Positions 43,519-51,489 of a stretch of DNA of 64,000 nt are shown here, one piece after another; position 1 is the stretch's first letter; the number at the start of each line of letters is the position of its first letter. The notes under the pieces are model-generated. The model was not told the origin of the DNA. It saw nothing but the letters and a program-made list of their open reading frames with translations, and searched no databases. Made by a program: the position numbers and the translations under genes. The stretch is from Bordetella petrii (GTDB taxonomy: Bacteria; Pseudomonadota; Gammaproteobacteria; Burkholderiales; Burkholderiaceae_B): NCBI RefSeq assembly GCF_000067205.1, contig NC_010170.1, positions 1,302,001 through 1,366,000 on the forward strand. Reading direction: 5' to 3'.

Positions 43519-45024
43519 GTGTATCCCATTGATTTTTTCCACCGGGCCGCCGCCCGTTTCCGCGACCGCGTCGCGCTGGACACGCCCGAGGGCGCTTGGA
43601 CCTACGGCCGGCTGCACGGCGAGGTGCAGGCGCTGGCGGCCGCCCTGCAGGCGCTCGACCCGCAGCCGCAAAGCCGGGTGGCGATCTGCGCCGGCAACAC
43701 CGCGCAGCATGTGGTGGCGCTGCTGGCCGTGATCGCATCGGGCAAGATATGGGTGCCGTTGAACTACCGCAGCACGGCGCCGGAAATCGGCCGCATCCTC
43801 GATGCGACCGAGCCCGGCATCGTCATCACCGACCACACCGGCGACGCGCTGGTGGATGCCGGGCGGGCGGCGCACGTCCGCCTGGACGGTGACGCCGGCG
43901 GGCACACGCTGGCCGGCCTGCTGCAAGCCTATGCGGGACGCGAGCCGGCGCGCTGCGAGCCGGGCGTCGACGCCGTGCAGGCGATCAAGTTCACCGGCGG
44001 CACGACCGGCCTGCCCAAGGGGGTAATGCAGCCCTACCGGGCCTGGACCGCCGTCATCATCAACCAGATCAATGCGTGGCGGCTTACCAGCGAAGACCGC
44101 TATGTGGTCGCCGCGCCCGTCACGCATGGCACCTCCACCTACCTGTTGCCGGTGCTGGCGCAGGGCGGCGCCCATGTGTTCCTGGAGGAATCGTCGCCGG
44201 CCACCATCACGGCGGCGTTCCGCGAACGCGGCGGCACGCTGGCTTTCATGCCGCCCACGCTGATCTACATGATCATGGCGCAACCCGGCGTGTCGCGCGC
44301 CGATTTTCCACGCCTGCGCAACCTGATCTACGGCGGCGCGCCCATGCCTGTAGAAAAGTTCGAGCAGGTGCGCGCGTTCTTCGGCCCGGTGGTGGGAGCC
44401 ACGTACGGCCAGACCGAATCTCCGCAGATCGTCACGGCCATTACCGCGGCCGAGCTGGACGAGCCCGCGAACCTGGGGTCGGTGGGCAGCGCCACCTGGT
44501 TCTCTGAGTTTGCCATCATGGACCGCGAAGGCCGCATTCTGCCGCCGGGGCAGGCGGGCGAAGTAGTGGTGCGCGGCGACCTGGTCATGGCCGGTTACGG
44601 GCGCCTGCCCGAGAAAACCGCGGAAACTATCGTCGACGGTTGGCTGCACACCGGCGACGTGGGCGTGGTGGACGACCGCGGCTACCTGACCATCAAAGAC
44701 CGCCTGCGCGACGTCATCATTACCGGCGGCTTCAACGTATACCCCATCGATGTCGAGAACGCCCTGGCCCAGCATCCCGCCGTGTACGAATGCGCGGTGT
44801 TCGGCGTTCCCGACGACAAATGGGGCGAGGCGGTGCAGGCCGCCGTGCAGTTCCGCAGCGGCGCGTCCGCCGCGCCTCAGGAGCTGATGAAGTTCGTGCG
44901 CGACCGGCTAGGCCCCGTGCATACGCCCAAGAACGTACACGTTTTCGAGAGCCTGCCACGTTCGTCGGTGGGCAAGGTGCTGAAGAACGCTGTCCGGGAT
45001 TCCGTCATCAAGGAGATTGCATGA
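43519..45024 (+). CDS. AMP-dependent acyl-CoA synthetase/ligase
   Basis: 501 residues. The adenylation P-loop is FTGGTTGLPKG, the A5 motif YGQTE, the hinge motif LHTGDVG, and the C-terminal catalytic Lys lies in SSVGKVLKNAVRD. The start is GTG 43519, after AGGAG; an upstream ATG at 43456 falls inside the preceding gene. Activates a carboxylic acid with ATP and CoA. It is coupled to the next gene by ATGA. Confidence 0.9.
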   Translation: MYPIDFFHRAAARFRDRVALDTPEGAWTYGRLHGEVQALAAALQALDPQPQSRVAICAGNTAQHVVALLAVIASGKIWVPLNYRSTAPEIGRILDATEPGIVITDHTGDALVDAGRAAHVRLDGDAGGHTLAGLLQAYAGREPARCEPGVDAVQAIKFTGGTTGLPKGVMQPYRAWTAVIINQINAWRLTSEDRYVVAAPVTHGTSTYLLPVLAQGGAHVFLEESSPATITAAFRERGGTLAFMPPTLIYMIMAQPGVSRADFPRLRNLIYGGAPMPVEKFEQVRAFFGPVVGATYGQTESPQIVTAITAAELDEPANLGSVGSATWFSEFAIMDREGRILPPGQAGEVVVRGDLVMAGYGRLPEKTAETIVDGWLHTGDVGVVDDRGYLTIKDRLRDVIITGGFNVYPIDVENALAQHPAVYECAVFGVPDDKWGEAVQAAVQFRSGASAAPQELMKFVRDRLGPVHTPKNVHVFESLPRSSVGKVLKNAVRDSVIKEIA

Positions 45025-45806
45025 ACCGCCCCGTTACCCGCCTGTGCGCCCATCACCTGGAGGGAATGTCGTATCGCGATGCCGACTTGGTTGAAGACCT
45101 TATCGGCAAGAAGACCTTCGCCGAGGTGATGTTCTCGCAGATTATCGGCCGCGACGCGCGCCCGGTCGACCTGCGCGTGGTCGATGCCGTATTGATCACC
45201 CTGATGGAGCACGGCCTGACGCCCAGCGCCATCGCCACCCGCGTGGTGTACATGAGCGCTCCCGAGAACCTGCAAGGCGCGGTGGCCGCGGGCCTGATGG
45301 CCGTGGGCAGCAGCTTCGTGGGCACCATGGAAAACTGCTCGTTGCTGCTCGACCGCATTCTCAAGGCCTACGACGCGCAGGCCGAGGCGCGCGCCATCGT
45401 GCAGTCCCATCGCGACGGCAAGAAACCGTTGCCGGGGTTCGGGCACCACCTGCACAAGCCCGACGACCCGCGCTCGCTCAAGTTGCTGGCGCTGGCGCGC
45501 GCCGAGCCCGATCTGCCAGGCAAATGGCTGGACGCCCTGGAACTGCTGGCCCGCACTGTCGACGAGGTGTATGGACGGCACATCACCATCAACGCCACTG
45601 GCGCGGTGGCGGCGCTGCTGGGTGAAATCGGCATTCCTACCAAGCTGATGCGCGGCTTCGCGGTCATATCGCGCGCCGCGGGCCTGGTGTCTCACGTTGC
45701 CGAAGAGCAGCAATGTCCTTCCGGCCGCTTCATCTGGGAAACCATCGACCGCGAGATTCCTTATGTGGGCGCGGGCAAGTCGGCCCATCGCCACCCGGAG
45801 GGCTGA
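45021..45806 (+). CDS. Citryl-CoA lyase/citrate synthase-like protein (short form)
   Basis: 261 residues, shorter than citrate synthase (about 430) but with the citrate synthase-like core: GLTPSAIATRVVYMSAPENL, GFGHHLHKPDDPRSLKL with the active-site His, and VISRAAGLVSHVAEEQ. Such short proteins are annotated as citryl-CoA lyases. In this operon it could cleave or form a C-C bond in an acyl-CoA, for example releasing acetyl-CoA or an oxo-acid. Substrate unproven. Confidence 0.8.
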   Translation: MNRPVTRLCAHHLEGMSYRDADLVEDLIGKKTFAEVMFSQIIGRDARPVDLRVVDAVLITLMEHGLTPSAIATRVVYMSAPENLQGAVAAGLMAVGSSFVGTMENCSLLLDRILKAYDAQAEARAIVQSHRDGKKPLPGFGHHLHKPDDPRSLKLLALARAEPDLPGKWLDALELLARTVDEVYGRHITINATGAVAALLGEIGIPTKLMRGFAVISRAAGLVSHVAEEQQCPSGRFIWETIDREIPYVGAGKSAHRHPEG

Positions 45807-45808
45807 CC

Positions 45809-46561
45809 ATGGCCGCCTCTCGTCCCACCGCCGCGCAGCCGCCCGTTGCGCTGGTTACCGGCGGCAGCGCCGGCATTGGCCGCGCCATCGTCGAGCGGCT
45901 GCTGCAGGATGGCTACGAAGTCGTCAATTTCGACCTGAAGGCGCCGGCCGGGTGCCTGGCGGGCGAAACGCATGTCGCGGTCGACCTGTGCAACGCCGAC
46001 GCCACGCGCCAGGCCGTGGCCGCGCTGGCGGGCGAGCGCGACGTCCTGTACCTGGTCAACAACGCCGGCACGGTGCGTCCGGCATTGCTCGACCAGGCTT
46101 CGCCGGACGACCTGGCGTTCGTCATGGCGTTGAACATCCAGGCACCCATGCTGCTGATGCAGGGGTTGCTGCCGTCCATGCGCCGCCGGCAGTTCGGGCG
46201 CGTGGTCAATATTTCCAGCCGAGCGGCGCTGGGCAAGACCGAGCGCACCGTGTATGCGGCCAGCAAGGCCGGCCTGCTGGGCATGACGCGCACCTGGGCC
46301 TTGGAAACGGCGGGCGACGGCATCACCGTCAATGCCGTCGGGCCGGGGCCGATCGCCACCGAGCTGTTCGAACGGGTCAATCCGCCGGGTGCGCCGCAAA
46401 CGGAGAAAATCCGCGCCAGCATCCCGGTGCGGCGCATGGGCACGCCGGCCGACATCGCGCATGCGGTGGCGTCGCTATTGGACGATCGGGCCGGCTTCAT
46501 CACCGGCCAGGTGCTGTATGTATGCGGCGGCATGACGGTGGGCCTGGGAGCCGCGGCATGA
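45809..46561 (+). CDS. SDR family oxidoreductase
   Basis: 250 residues. ALVTGGSAGIGRAIVERLLQ, LVNNAGTVRP, and the Ser/Tyr/Lys triad in ISSRAALGKTERTVYAASKA. Classical short-chain dehydrogenase, FabG-like. The start is ATG 45809, two bases after the lyase stop. Its stop overlaps the next SDR start. Confidence 0.88.
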   Translation: MAASRPTAAQPPVALVTGGSAGIGRAIVERLLQDGYEVVNFDLKAPAGCLAGETHVAVDLCNADATRQAVAALAGERDVLYLVNNAGTVRPALLDQASPDDLAFVMALNIQAPMLLMQGLLPSMRRRQFGRVVNISSRAALGKTERTVYAASKAGLLGMTRTWALETAGDGITVNAVGPGPIATELFERVNPPGAPQTEKIRASIPVRRMGTPADIAHAVASLLDDRAGFITGQVLYVCGGMTVGLGAAA

Positions 46562-47400
46562 GCAACGATCTTGCGCAGTTGCAGGCCTTGTTGCCTGCCG
46601 CCAGCGCCCGGCTGGCCGGCAAGGTGGCGCTGGTATCGGGAGGCGGGTCCAGCGGTCCCGGCTGGAGCATCGGCAAGGCCAGCTGCGCCACGCTGGCGCG
46701 CCATGGCGCGGTAGTGTGCGTGCTGGACGCCAGCCTCGAGGCAGCGCAGGACGCGCTGGCCGCCGTGCAGGCCCTGGGCGGCCAGGGCCTGGCGCTGCAG
46801 GCCGACGTGGCCGACGCCGTAGCCATGGAGCGGGCCGTGCAGGCTGTCATGGACCGCTACGGCAGGCTCGACATCCTGCAGGCCAATGCCGGCATCGGCA
46901 AAGTGGGCGGCCCCGAAGACACCGCGCTGGCCGACTGGGAACGCATCCAGAAAGTGAACGTCGACAGCCTGCTCATCGCCAGCCGCCTGGTCTTGCCCAT
47001 CATGAGCCAGCAGGGCGGCGGCGCCATCGTGACAGTGTCGTCGGTGGCCGGCCTGCGCTACCTGGGTTATCCGCACCTTGCTTACAACGTCACCAAGGCG
47101 GCGGTCATCCACTTCGCGCGCATGATCGCCCAGCAGTACGCCGGGCAGGGTATTCGCGCCAACACCGTGGTGCCTGGCCTGATCGATACGCCGCGAGTGC
47201 GCAACACGGTGGCGCGCATGTTCTCGGCCGACGATTTTGAGCAGGCCCGCGCCGCGCGCGACAGACAGGTTCCCATGGGGCGCATGGGAACCCCCTGGGA
47301 AGTCGCCAACGCCGTCGCCTTCCTGGCCTCGGACGAGGCGTCCTATATCACCGGCACCGAACTGGTGGTCGACGGCGGACTGATCGGCAAATACGCCTGA
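46558..47400 (+). CDS. SDR family oxidoreductase
   Basis: 280 residues. The glycine-rich loop is extended (VSGGGSSGPGWSIGKA), a variant seen in a subset of SDRs, and the NNAG motif is replaced by QANAGIG. Tyr and Lys are in AYNVTKAAV. The C-terminal end ELVVDGGLIGKYA is typical. Last gene of the IclR-linked operon, so it probably acts on the same acid or its hydroxy derivative. Confidence 0.87.
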   Translation: MSNDLAQLQALLPAASARLAGKVALVSGGGSSGPGWSIGKASCATLARHGAVVCVLDASLEAAQDALAAVQALGGQGLALQADVADAVAMERAVQAVMDRYGRLDILQANAGIGKVGGPEDTALADWERIQKVNVDSLLIASRLVLPIMSQQGGGAIVTVSSVAGLRYLGYPHLAYNVTKAAVIHFARMIAQQYAGQGIRANTVVPGLIDTPRVRNTVARMFSADDFEQARAARDRQVPMGRMGTPWEVANAVAFLASDEASYITGTELVVDGGLIGKYA

Positions 47401-47422
47401 GCCGCCAATCCGGGCGGCGCCC

Positions 47423-48037
47423 TCAGTGTTTACCGATGCCCTGCCATCTCAGATAGGCCGAGCGGGTCCCGGCAGACACTGAATCCAGGACTTTCCGATG
47501 ATCGACCTGATGCCGCAGTACCAGCCGCGCATCGGCCACGGCACGGGACTTGCAGAACCAATGGCAGCTATGCTGCAGCAGATATAACTCTGCCGAGAGA
47601 TGGTACGCGCGTGTTCGTGCGTCCCAACCCTCTTCGTTGTCCACCACATGGCGCAGGCCGTTGGCGTGGATATGCAGCAGCTCTCGAAAATCCCGTGTCA
47701 TGGCAGGAAGAAAGCGCTCGATGTACGGCACGCAGAACGAGAGCCTGCCCACCCTGGTGGCCAACGGGTTTTCTTTTTGCATGGAATCGGCAAGCGACCG
47801 TGCCTGCGCCGCCACGGCGCGTTCGGTCTGGGCGTAGGTCTGCAGCACCTGTAGCTGGCGTGCTTCGGTTTCTTCGTGGATGGCCCGGGTGTAGCCCTGC
47901 GTGAGCGTTTCCATGTGGCGCTCAAGCTGCAAACCGCCTAAATGGCGCCCCAGCAAGGCAATGCGCGCGCGCTGGTACTGCGCGCGCAATAGTTGCCACG
48001 CCACGACAATCATCAGCAGGGTTAAAGCAATATCCAT
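47423..48037 (-). CDS. Membrane-anchored hypothetical protein
   Basis: 204 residues from ATG 48037. Residues 1-18 are hydrophobic (DIALTLLMIVVAWQLL), followed by a long charged alpha-helical stretch rich in Gln, Glu, Arg and Leu (about 40-95) that could be a coiled coil. A C-terminal part rich in His, Trp and Cys has no family that I recognise. It is probably anchored in the inner membrane with the rest in the cytoplasm. ATG at 48046 is an alternative start. Confidence 0.6.
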   Translation of the reverse strand: MDIALTLLMIVVAWQLLRAQYQRARIALLGRHLGGLQLERHMETLTQGYTRAIHEETEARQLQVLQTYAQTERAVAAQARSLADSMQKENPLATRVGRLSFCVPYIERFLPAMTRDFRELLHIHANGLRHVVDNEEGWDARTRAYHLSAELYLLQHSCHWFCKSRAVADARLVLRHQVDHRKVLDSVSAGTRSAYLRWQGIGKH

Positions 48038-48081
48038 TACCCGCATTCCCTTGTTGCCCAACCGCCCAGGCTGGCACACAA

Positions 48082-48123
48082 AAAAAAGCCCGGACTTCGG
48101 TTTGGCGAAGTCCGGGCTTTTTT
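48082..48123. terminator. Strong rho-independent terminator downstream of the tRNA remnant
   Basis: A stem of about 18 bp (A-run, GCCCGGACTTCG / CGAAGTCCGGGC, T-run) with a 6-nt loop. On the minus strand it follows the tRNA 3' CCA fragment by five bases, as a tRNA terminator would. It also works in the plus direction. Confidence 0.85.
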
Positions 48124-48128
48124 GAATC

Positions 48129-48153
48129 TGGAGCGGGAAACGGGACTAGAACC
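48129..48153 (-). other. tRNA 3'-end fragment, attachment-site scar (attR-like)
   Basis: On the minus strand the sequence ends GTCCCGTTTCCCGCTCCA, a tRNA T-arm and acceptor 3' half with CCA, followed by a terminator. No matching 5' half is found in the usual cloverleaf distance. It matches the tRNA-Gly 3' end at 37485 at 21 of 25 bases. This is what remains on the chromosomal side when an ICE inserts into a tRNA gene; the rebuilt gene should lie at the far right end of the element. Confidence 0.7.
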
Positions 48154-48198
48154 TTGTCCGTAACTCTTTGATTAGAAAAGAGTTTTCGTTTTTCCCGC

Positions 48199-48755
48199 AA
48201 CAGGAATGGACATGATTATGGACTTATTCTTTCGCGATGGCAAGTGTTATGCCAAATTTTTTTCCACCCTAGGCTGCTGACGTCCATCAACATCTGGGGC
48301 TCGCATGACCTCTGCCCCCTAGTCCTCACGATCGTACCGGAACAGACCGTTCGCGCTACGCTCATATAACCAGACCCGGCTTTGTACAAGCCAGGCAGAA
48401 CGACAGCCCTCTTCGCCTCATGGGCGACGCTGCGGATCGCAGCGCAGGGCTCGTACGAAGCACTCTGTCTGCACGAGCTATTTCTGATCGCGAACACCAC
48501 ATCAGTGTTCGGCCGGCGGTCGGCACACGAACCTGCGCCACCTGGCAACTGTGGTCAACTGTCGTACCTTCGTGAGGCAGGCCGATTCGTTGGTCCTATG
48601 CGCAGGCATGAGGAACAGTCGGGCGTCAATGATGGAAGCATCCAACATGGGAAACCTTCTCAGCATGGTGGCTTTTCCGGTTCGTTTTCAAGCTCGAATT
48701 GCAGCGTTCTGTCCGCTGTCGGAGAACCATTCCAACAACAAAAGGAAGACACACC
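48199..48755. other. Element end without a recognisable gene
   Basis: About 560 bp between the attachment scar and the LysR gene. No convincing coding frame. This is the position of the outward Pcirc-type promoter in ICEclc, but no good minus-strand -35/-10 pair was found by eye. Confidence 0.4.
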
Positions 48756-49655
48756 ATGAGGATACGCCACCTGCACTATTTCTTAATCGTCGCCGAAGAG
48801 CAGAGCTTTGCTCGCGCCGCAGCCAGGGTCCATATCGAACCCTCGCCACTGTCCCGAGCCATCCAGGAGCTGGAGAACCAGCTTGGCGTCAGGCTTCTCC
48901 ACCGCGCCAAGGGGCGGATACGGTTGACCTGGCCAGGCGAGGTGTTCCGGGAAGAAGCACGACGCATGCTTTCTTTCATGGACAATGCGAAGTCTCGCGT
49001 TCACGCAGCCTCGCAGGGCTACCGCGGTCGGCTGCGTATCGGCCTTGCCGATAGTCTTGCTCAGCCACGGCTCACGCAATTGCTCGCACGCTGCAGAGAG
49101 GAGGAACCTCGCACCGAAGTTCGGATCTCCGAAATGACGGTCAACGAAATGCTTCAGGCTCTCCGCCATGATCAGATCGATGTCGGCTTCACGGTAGACG
49201 GCGAAGCGACCGATGGATACGTCAAGGAGATGGTCTGGGCCGAGCGCCCCGCGATCGCCATCCCCACCCACCATCCGTTGCTTGCCTTCGACAAGATCCC
49301 TCTGGCCGAAGCTCTCCGCTATCCACTGATCCTTTGCCATCCGGAGCGGTGCGCGGGCGGCCATAATGTCATTCGTCGCTGGTTCAATGATGGCGCATTG
49401 CCCTCACCCTCAGTTGCCGAGTATGTTTCAGGGCATGAGCCGATGATAATGCTCGTCGCCGCAGGCTATGGCATTGGGATCGGCCTAGAGTCGCAGATCG
49501 CGCTCTACAGTCATCCCGATGTCATCATCAGGCAGGTCGTGGACGAGGTTCCCAATACAGCGACGTTCATTGTGGTGCCAGAGAAGCCGGCCTCCATAGA
49601 GCTGGAGCACTTCATAAAGCGAGCGCAGGAAATCGGCAAAACATCGGCCGGCTGA
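48756..49655 (+). CDS. LysR-family transcriptional regulator (element end)
   Basis: 299 residues. MRIRHLHYFLIVAEEQSFAR with RVHIEPSPLSRAIQELENQL, then an effector domain with MLVAAGYGIGIGLESQ. AAGGAAG precedes ATG 48756. The TciR-like subgroup regulates excision and transfer in ICEclc, and its place next to the attachment site is similar. It resembles the LysR of 33320-34210 near the other element end. Confidence 0.88.
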   Translation: MRIRHLHYFLIVAEEQSFARAAARVHIEPSPLSRAIQELENQLGVRLLHRAKGRIRLTWPGEVFREEARRMLSFMDNAKSRVHAASQGYRGRLRIGLADSLAQPRLTQLLARCREEEPRTEVRISEMTVNEMLQALRHDQIDVGFTVDGEATDGYVKEMVWAERPAIAIPTHHPLLAFDKIPLAEALRYPLILCHPERCAGGHNVIRRWFNDGALPSPSVAEYVSGHEPMIMLVAAGYGIGIGLESQIALYSHPDVIIRQVVDEVPNTATFIVVPEKPASIELEHFIKRAQEIGKTSAG

Positions 49656-50134
49656 TGCTCATGTCGGCACCATAACGCATGGCATCGTCACTGGCGCCAT
49701 GCTTTTTTGTCGGCTCAACGACAAAAAAAGTCGCTCTCGCCCACAGCAACGGGCGGGTCATCTTGCTGCTCGATGACATGAGCCGAGCGTTTCTGGCGAC
49801 CGCGGCATAGCAGCCACATGTCAATGCCTTTCAGCAAAATTCGTCGGACATTTTTGGTCGTCCGAACGACGAAAACCGACACCACCTGTCTGCACATTGA
49901 ATAGGCAGAGAGGTATCGGCTGTTCCTGCACTTTATCAAGTCGGCTGAATTCCGAATATTGGCATTTCCAAGGATCGAGTTGACAGCGATGAGTTCTGAA
50001 ACAGCACCAGGTTAATTGCAACCCATGAATGCGGTGGTCAGCACGATCCTATTGATTGATGTGTTCTGACGGTGACGCTCTTCTAATGCGGTTCAGACCC
50101 AAGAAGATCCACCGAGCATCAAGGAGTGACCATC
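49656..50134. other. Regulatory gap upstream of alpA
   Basis: About 480 bp. It begins with an inverted repeat CTTTTTTGTCG / CGACAAAAAAAG (49702-49730) that could terminate the LysR transcript in either direction. An imperfect inverted repeat, TTCGTCGGAC with GTCCGAACGACGAA, follows near 49839-49873. No coding frame is convincing. Confidence 0.45.
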
Positions 50135-50347
50135 ATGTTTCAACAGAACCCCGCTCCGGCACCGGAGCGGCGCATACTGCGCCGTGCAGAAGTTGAGGCA
50201 AAGACGGGCTTCAAACGCGCCCACATCTACAGCCTCATGAAAGAGGGCAAGTTTCCCAAGGCCATGCGACTTGGCGTTCGCGCTGTGGGCTGGGACTCTG
50301 CCGAGATCGACCAATGGATCACCGACCGCCTTAAAGAGCGCGTCTGA
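50135..50347 (+). CDS. AlpA-family transcriptional regulator
   Basis: 70 residues. ILRRAEVEAKTGFKRAHIYS followed by LMKEGKFPKAMRLGVRAVGW and IDQWITDRL is the AlpA/excisionase MerR-like HTH. AAGGAG lies eight bases before ATG 50135. AlpA proteins activate or repress island genes including integrase; it precedes parA by 37 bp, as in PFGI-1-class elements. Confidence 0.9.
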   Translation: MFQQNPAPAPERRILRRAEVEAKTGFKRAHIYSLMKEGKFPKAMRLGVRAVGWDSAEIDQWITDRLKERV

Positions 50348-50384
50348 CCCTGCTCCCCATTTCCTTCACGAAGAGGAGCACGTC

Positions 50385-51248
50385 ATGCAGGTGATTTCCG
50401 TCATCTCTACCAAAGGCGGCGTTGGCAAGACGACGATCGCCGCAAACCTCGGTGGCTTCATCGCCGACGCGGGGCTGCGGGTGCTGCTTCTCGATCTCGA
50501 CATACAGCCCACGCTCTCGTCGTACTACGAATTGGCTGACCGCGCGCCCGGCGGCGTCTATGAGTTGCTGGCCTTCAATGAGCGCGACATCGCGCAGCTG
50601 GCTTCGCGCACGGCGGTCGAGCGCCTGGACATAGTTCTGTCCAACGACCAGCACCGGCAATTGAATACGCTGCTGTTGCATGCCCCTGATGGCCGGTTGA
50701 GGCTGCGAAACCTCTTGCCGGCGTTCGAGCCGCACTACGACCTGGTTTTGATCGACACCCAGGGTTCCCGCAGCGTGCTTCTCGAAATGGCGGTACTGGC
50801 ATCCGGGTCCGCGGTTTCGCCGATCACGCCCGAAATCCTTGCCGCTCGCGAAATGCGTCGTGGCACCGTGCAACTCATCCAGGATATCGGCCCGTATCGC
50901 CATCTCGGCATTGAGCCACCGCCCTTGCAGTTGCTGATCAACCGGGTGCCCGCCGTGTCATCCAATGCCCGCCTGATCCGGCAGACATTGCGGATGATCT
51001 TCCGTGAGCAAACAGGCGTCCAGGTTCTTGAGACCGAAGTCCCCGCGATAGAGGCATTTCCACGTGCGGCAACGCAGAGTCTTCCGGCTCACCGTGTCGA
51101 ACACCGGCGCCCGACAGGCAGGCTCGCCCCTGCCGCACTCGACATCATCCGCTCCCTGGCCACCGAGTTATGCCCGCAATGGCGTGAGCGTTTCAACTTG
51201 GTCACCGGCAAGATCGGGAGGAGGCATTCTCATGTCGAACGCCCATGA
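50385..51248 (+). CDS. ParA-family partition ATPase
   Basis: 287 residues. The deviant Walker A, KGGVGKTT, begins at residue 10; Walker A' is LLLDLDIQPT and Walker B LVLIDTQGS. The C-terminal helix is RRPTGRLAPAALDIIRSLA. It stabilises the ICE together with ParB. GAGGAG precedes ATG 50385. The 3' end overlaps the HicA-like gene by 17 bp. Confidence 0.92.
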   Translation: MQVISVISTKGGVGKTTIAANLGGFIADAGLRVLLLDLDIQPTLSSYYELADRAPGGVYELLAFNERDIAQLASRTAVERLDIVLSNDQHRQLNTLLLHAPDGRLRLRNLLPAFEPHYDLVLIDTQGSRSVLLEMAVLASGSAVSPITPEILAAREMRRGTVQLIQDIGPYRHLGIEPPPLQLLINRVPAVSSNARLIRQTLRMIFREQTGVQVLETEVPAIEAFPRAATQSLPAHRVEHRRPTGRLAPAALDIIRSLATELCPQWRERFNLVTGKIGRRHSHVERP

Positions 51249-51489
51249 GCTTGCGCGAGGCCACAAGCAACTCCTGCCTCTTATTGAATTTGCATTGAGC
51301 GAAGGCTGGGCTGTTTCGCGCACGTCGGGCGGGCACCTCAAGTTCATAAAGCCGGGATTGCCGCCGATATTCACGAGCTCGACAGCCAGCGATCACCGCG
51401 CCGGGCGCAACGCCCGCGCAATGTTGCGCCGCGCGAACCGCCAGAGCGCCGAAGCCCGTCCTTATGGAAAGGAGACCGGCCATGGCTGA
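51232..51489 (+). CDS. HicA/YcfA-like small protein between parA and parB
   Basis: 85 residues. The dsRBD-like HicA pattern is visible: SEGWAVSRTSGGHLKFIKPG with His35, followed by a beta strand and a helix with NARAMLRRAN. No HicB antitoxin gene is beside it. It overlaps parA (51232-51248) and parB (51482-51489), so it is translated as part of the partition operon. GGGAGGAGG precedes the ATG. Toxin function is not demonstrated. Confidence 0.65.
   Translation: MSNAHELARGHKQLLPLIEFALSEGWAVSRTSGGHLKFIKPGLPPIFTSSTASDHRAGRNARAMLRRANRQSAEARPYGKETGHG

Noticed and set aside
48129..48198. A complete tRNA gene on the minus strand (GCGGGAA ... TTCCCGC TCCA, 70 nt)
   Set aside because: The D arm is missing, the T stem does not pair, and the anticodon loop lacks U33. 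Only the 3' part is tRNA-derived; the rest is element DNA with a fortuitous GCGGGAA and a hairpin.
48382..48759. 125-codon plus-strand frame before the element-end LysR gene
   Set aside because: No family resemblance, no ribosome site, and it runs into the LysR start region.
51232..51489. A full HicAB toxin-antitoxin pair
   Set aside because: No HicB-like gene is adjacent on either side; only the HicA-like protein can be supported.
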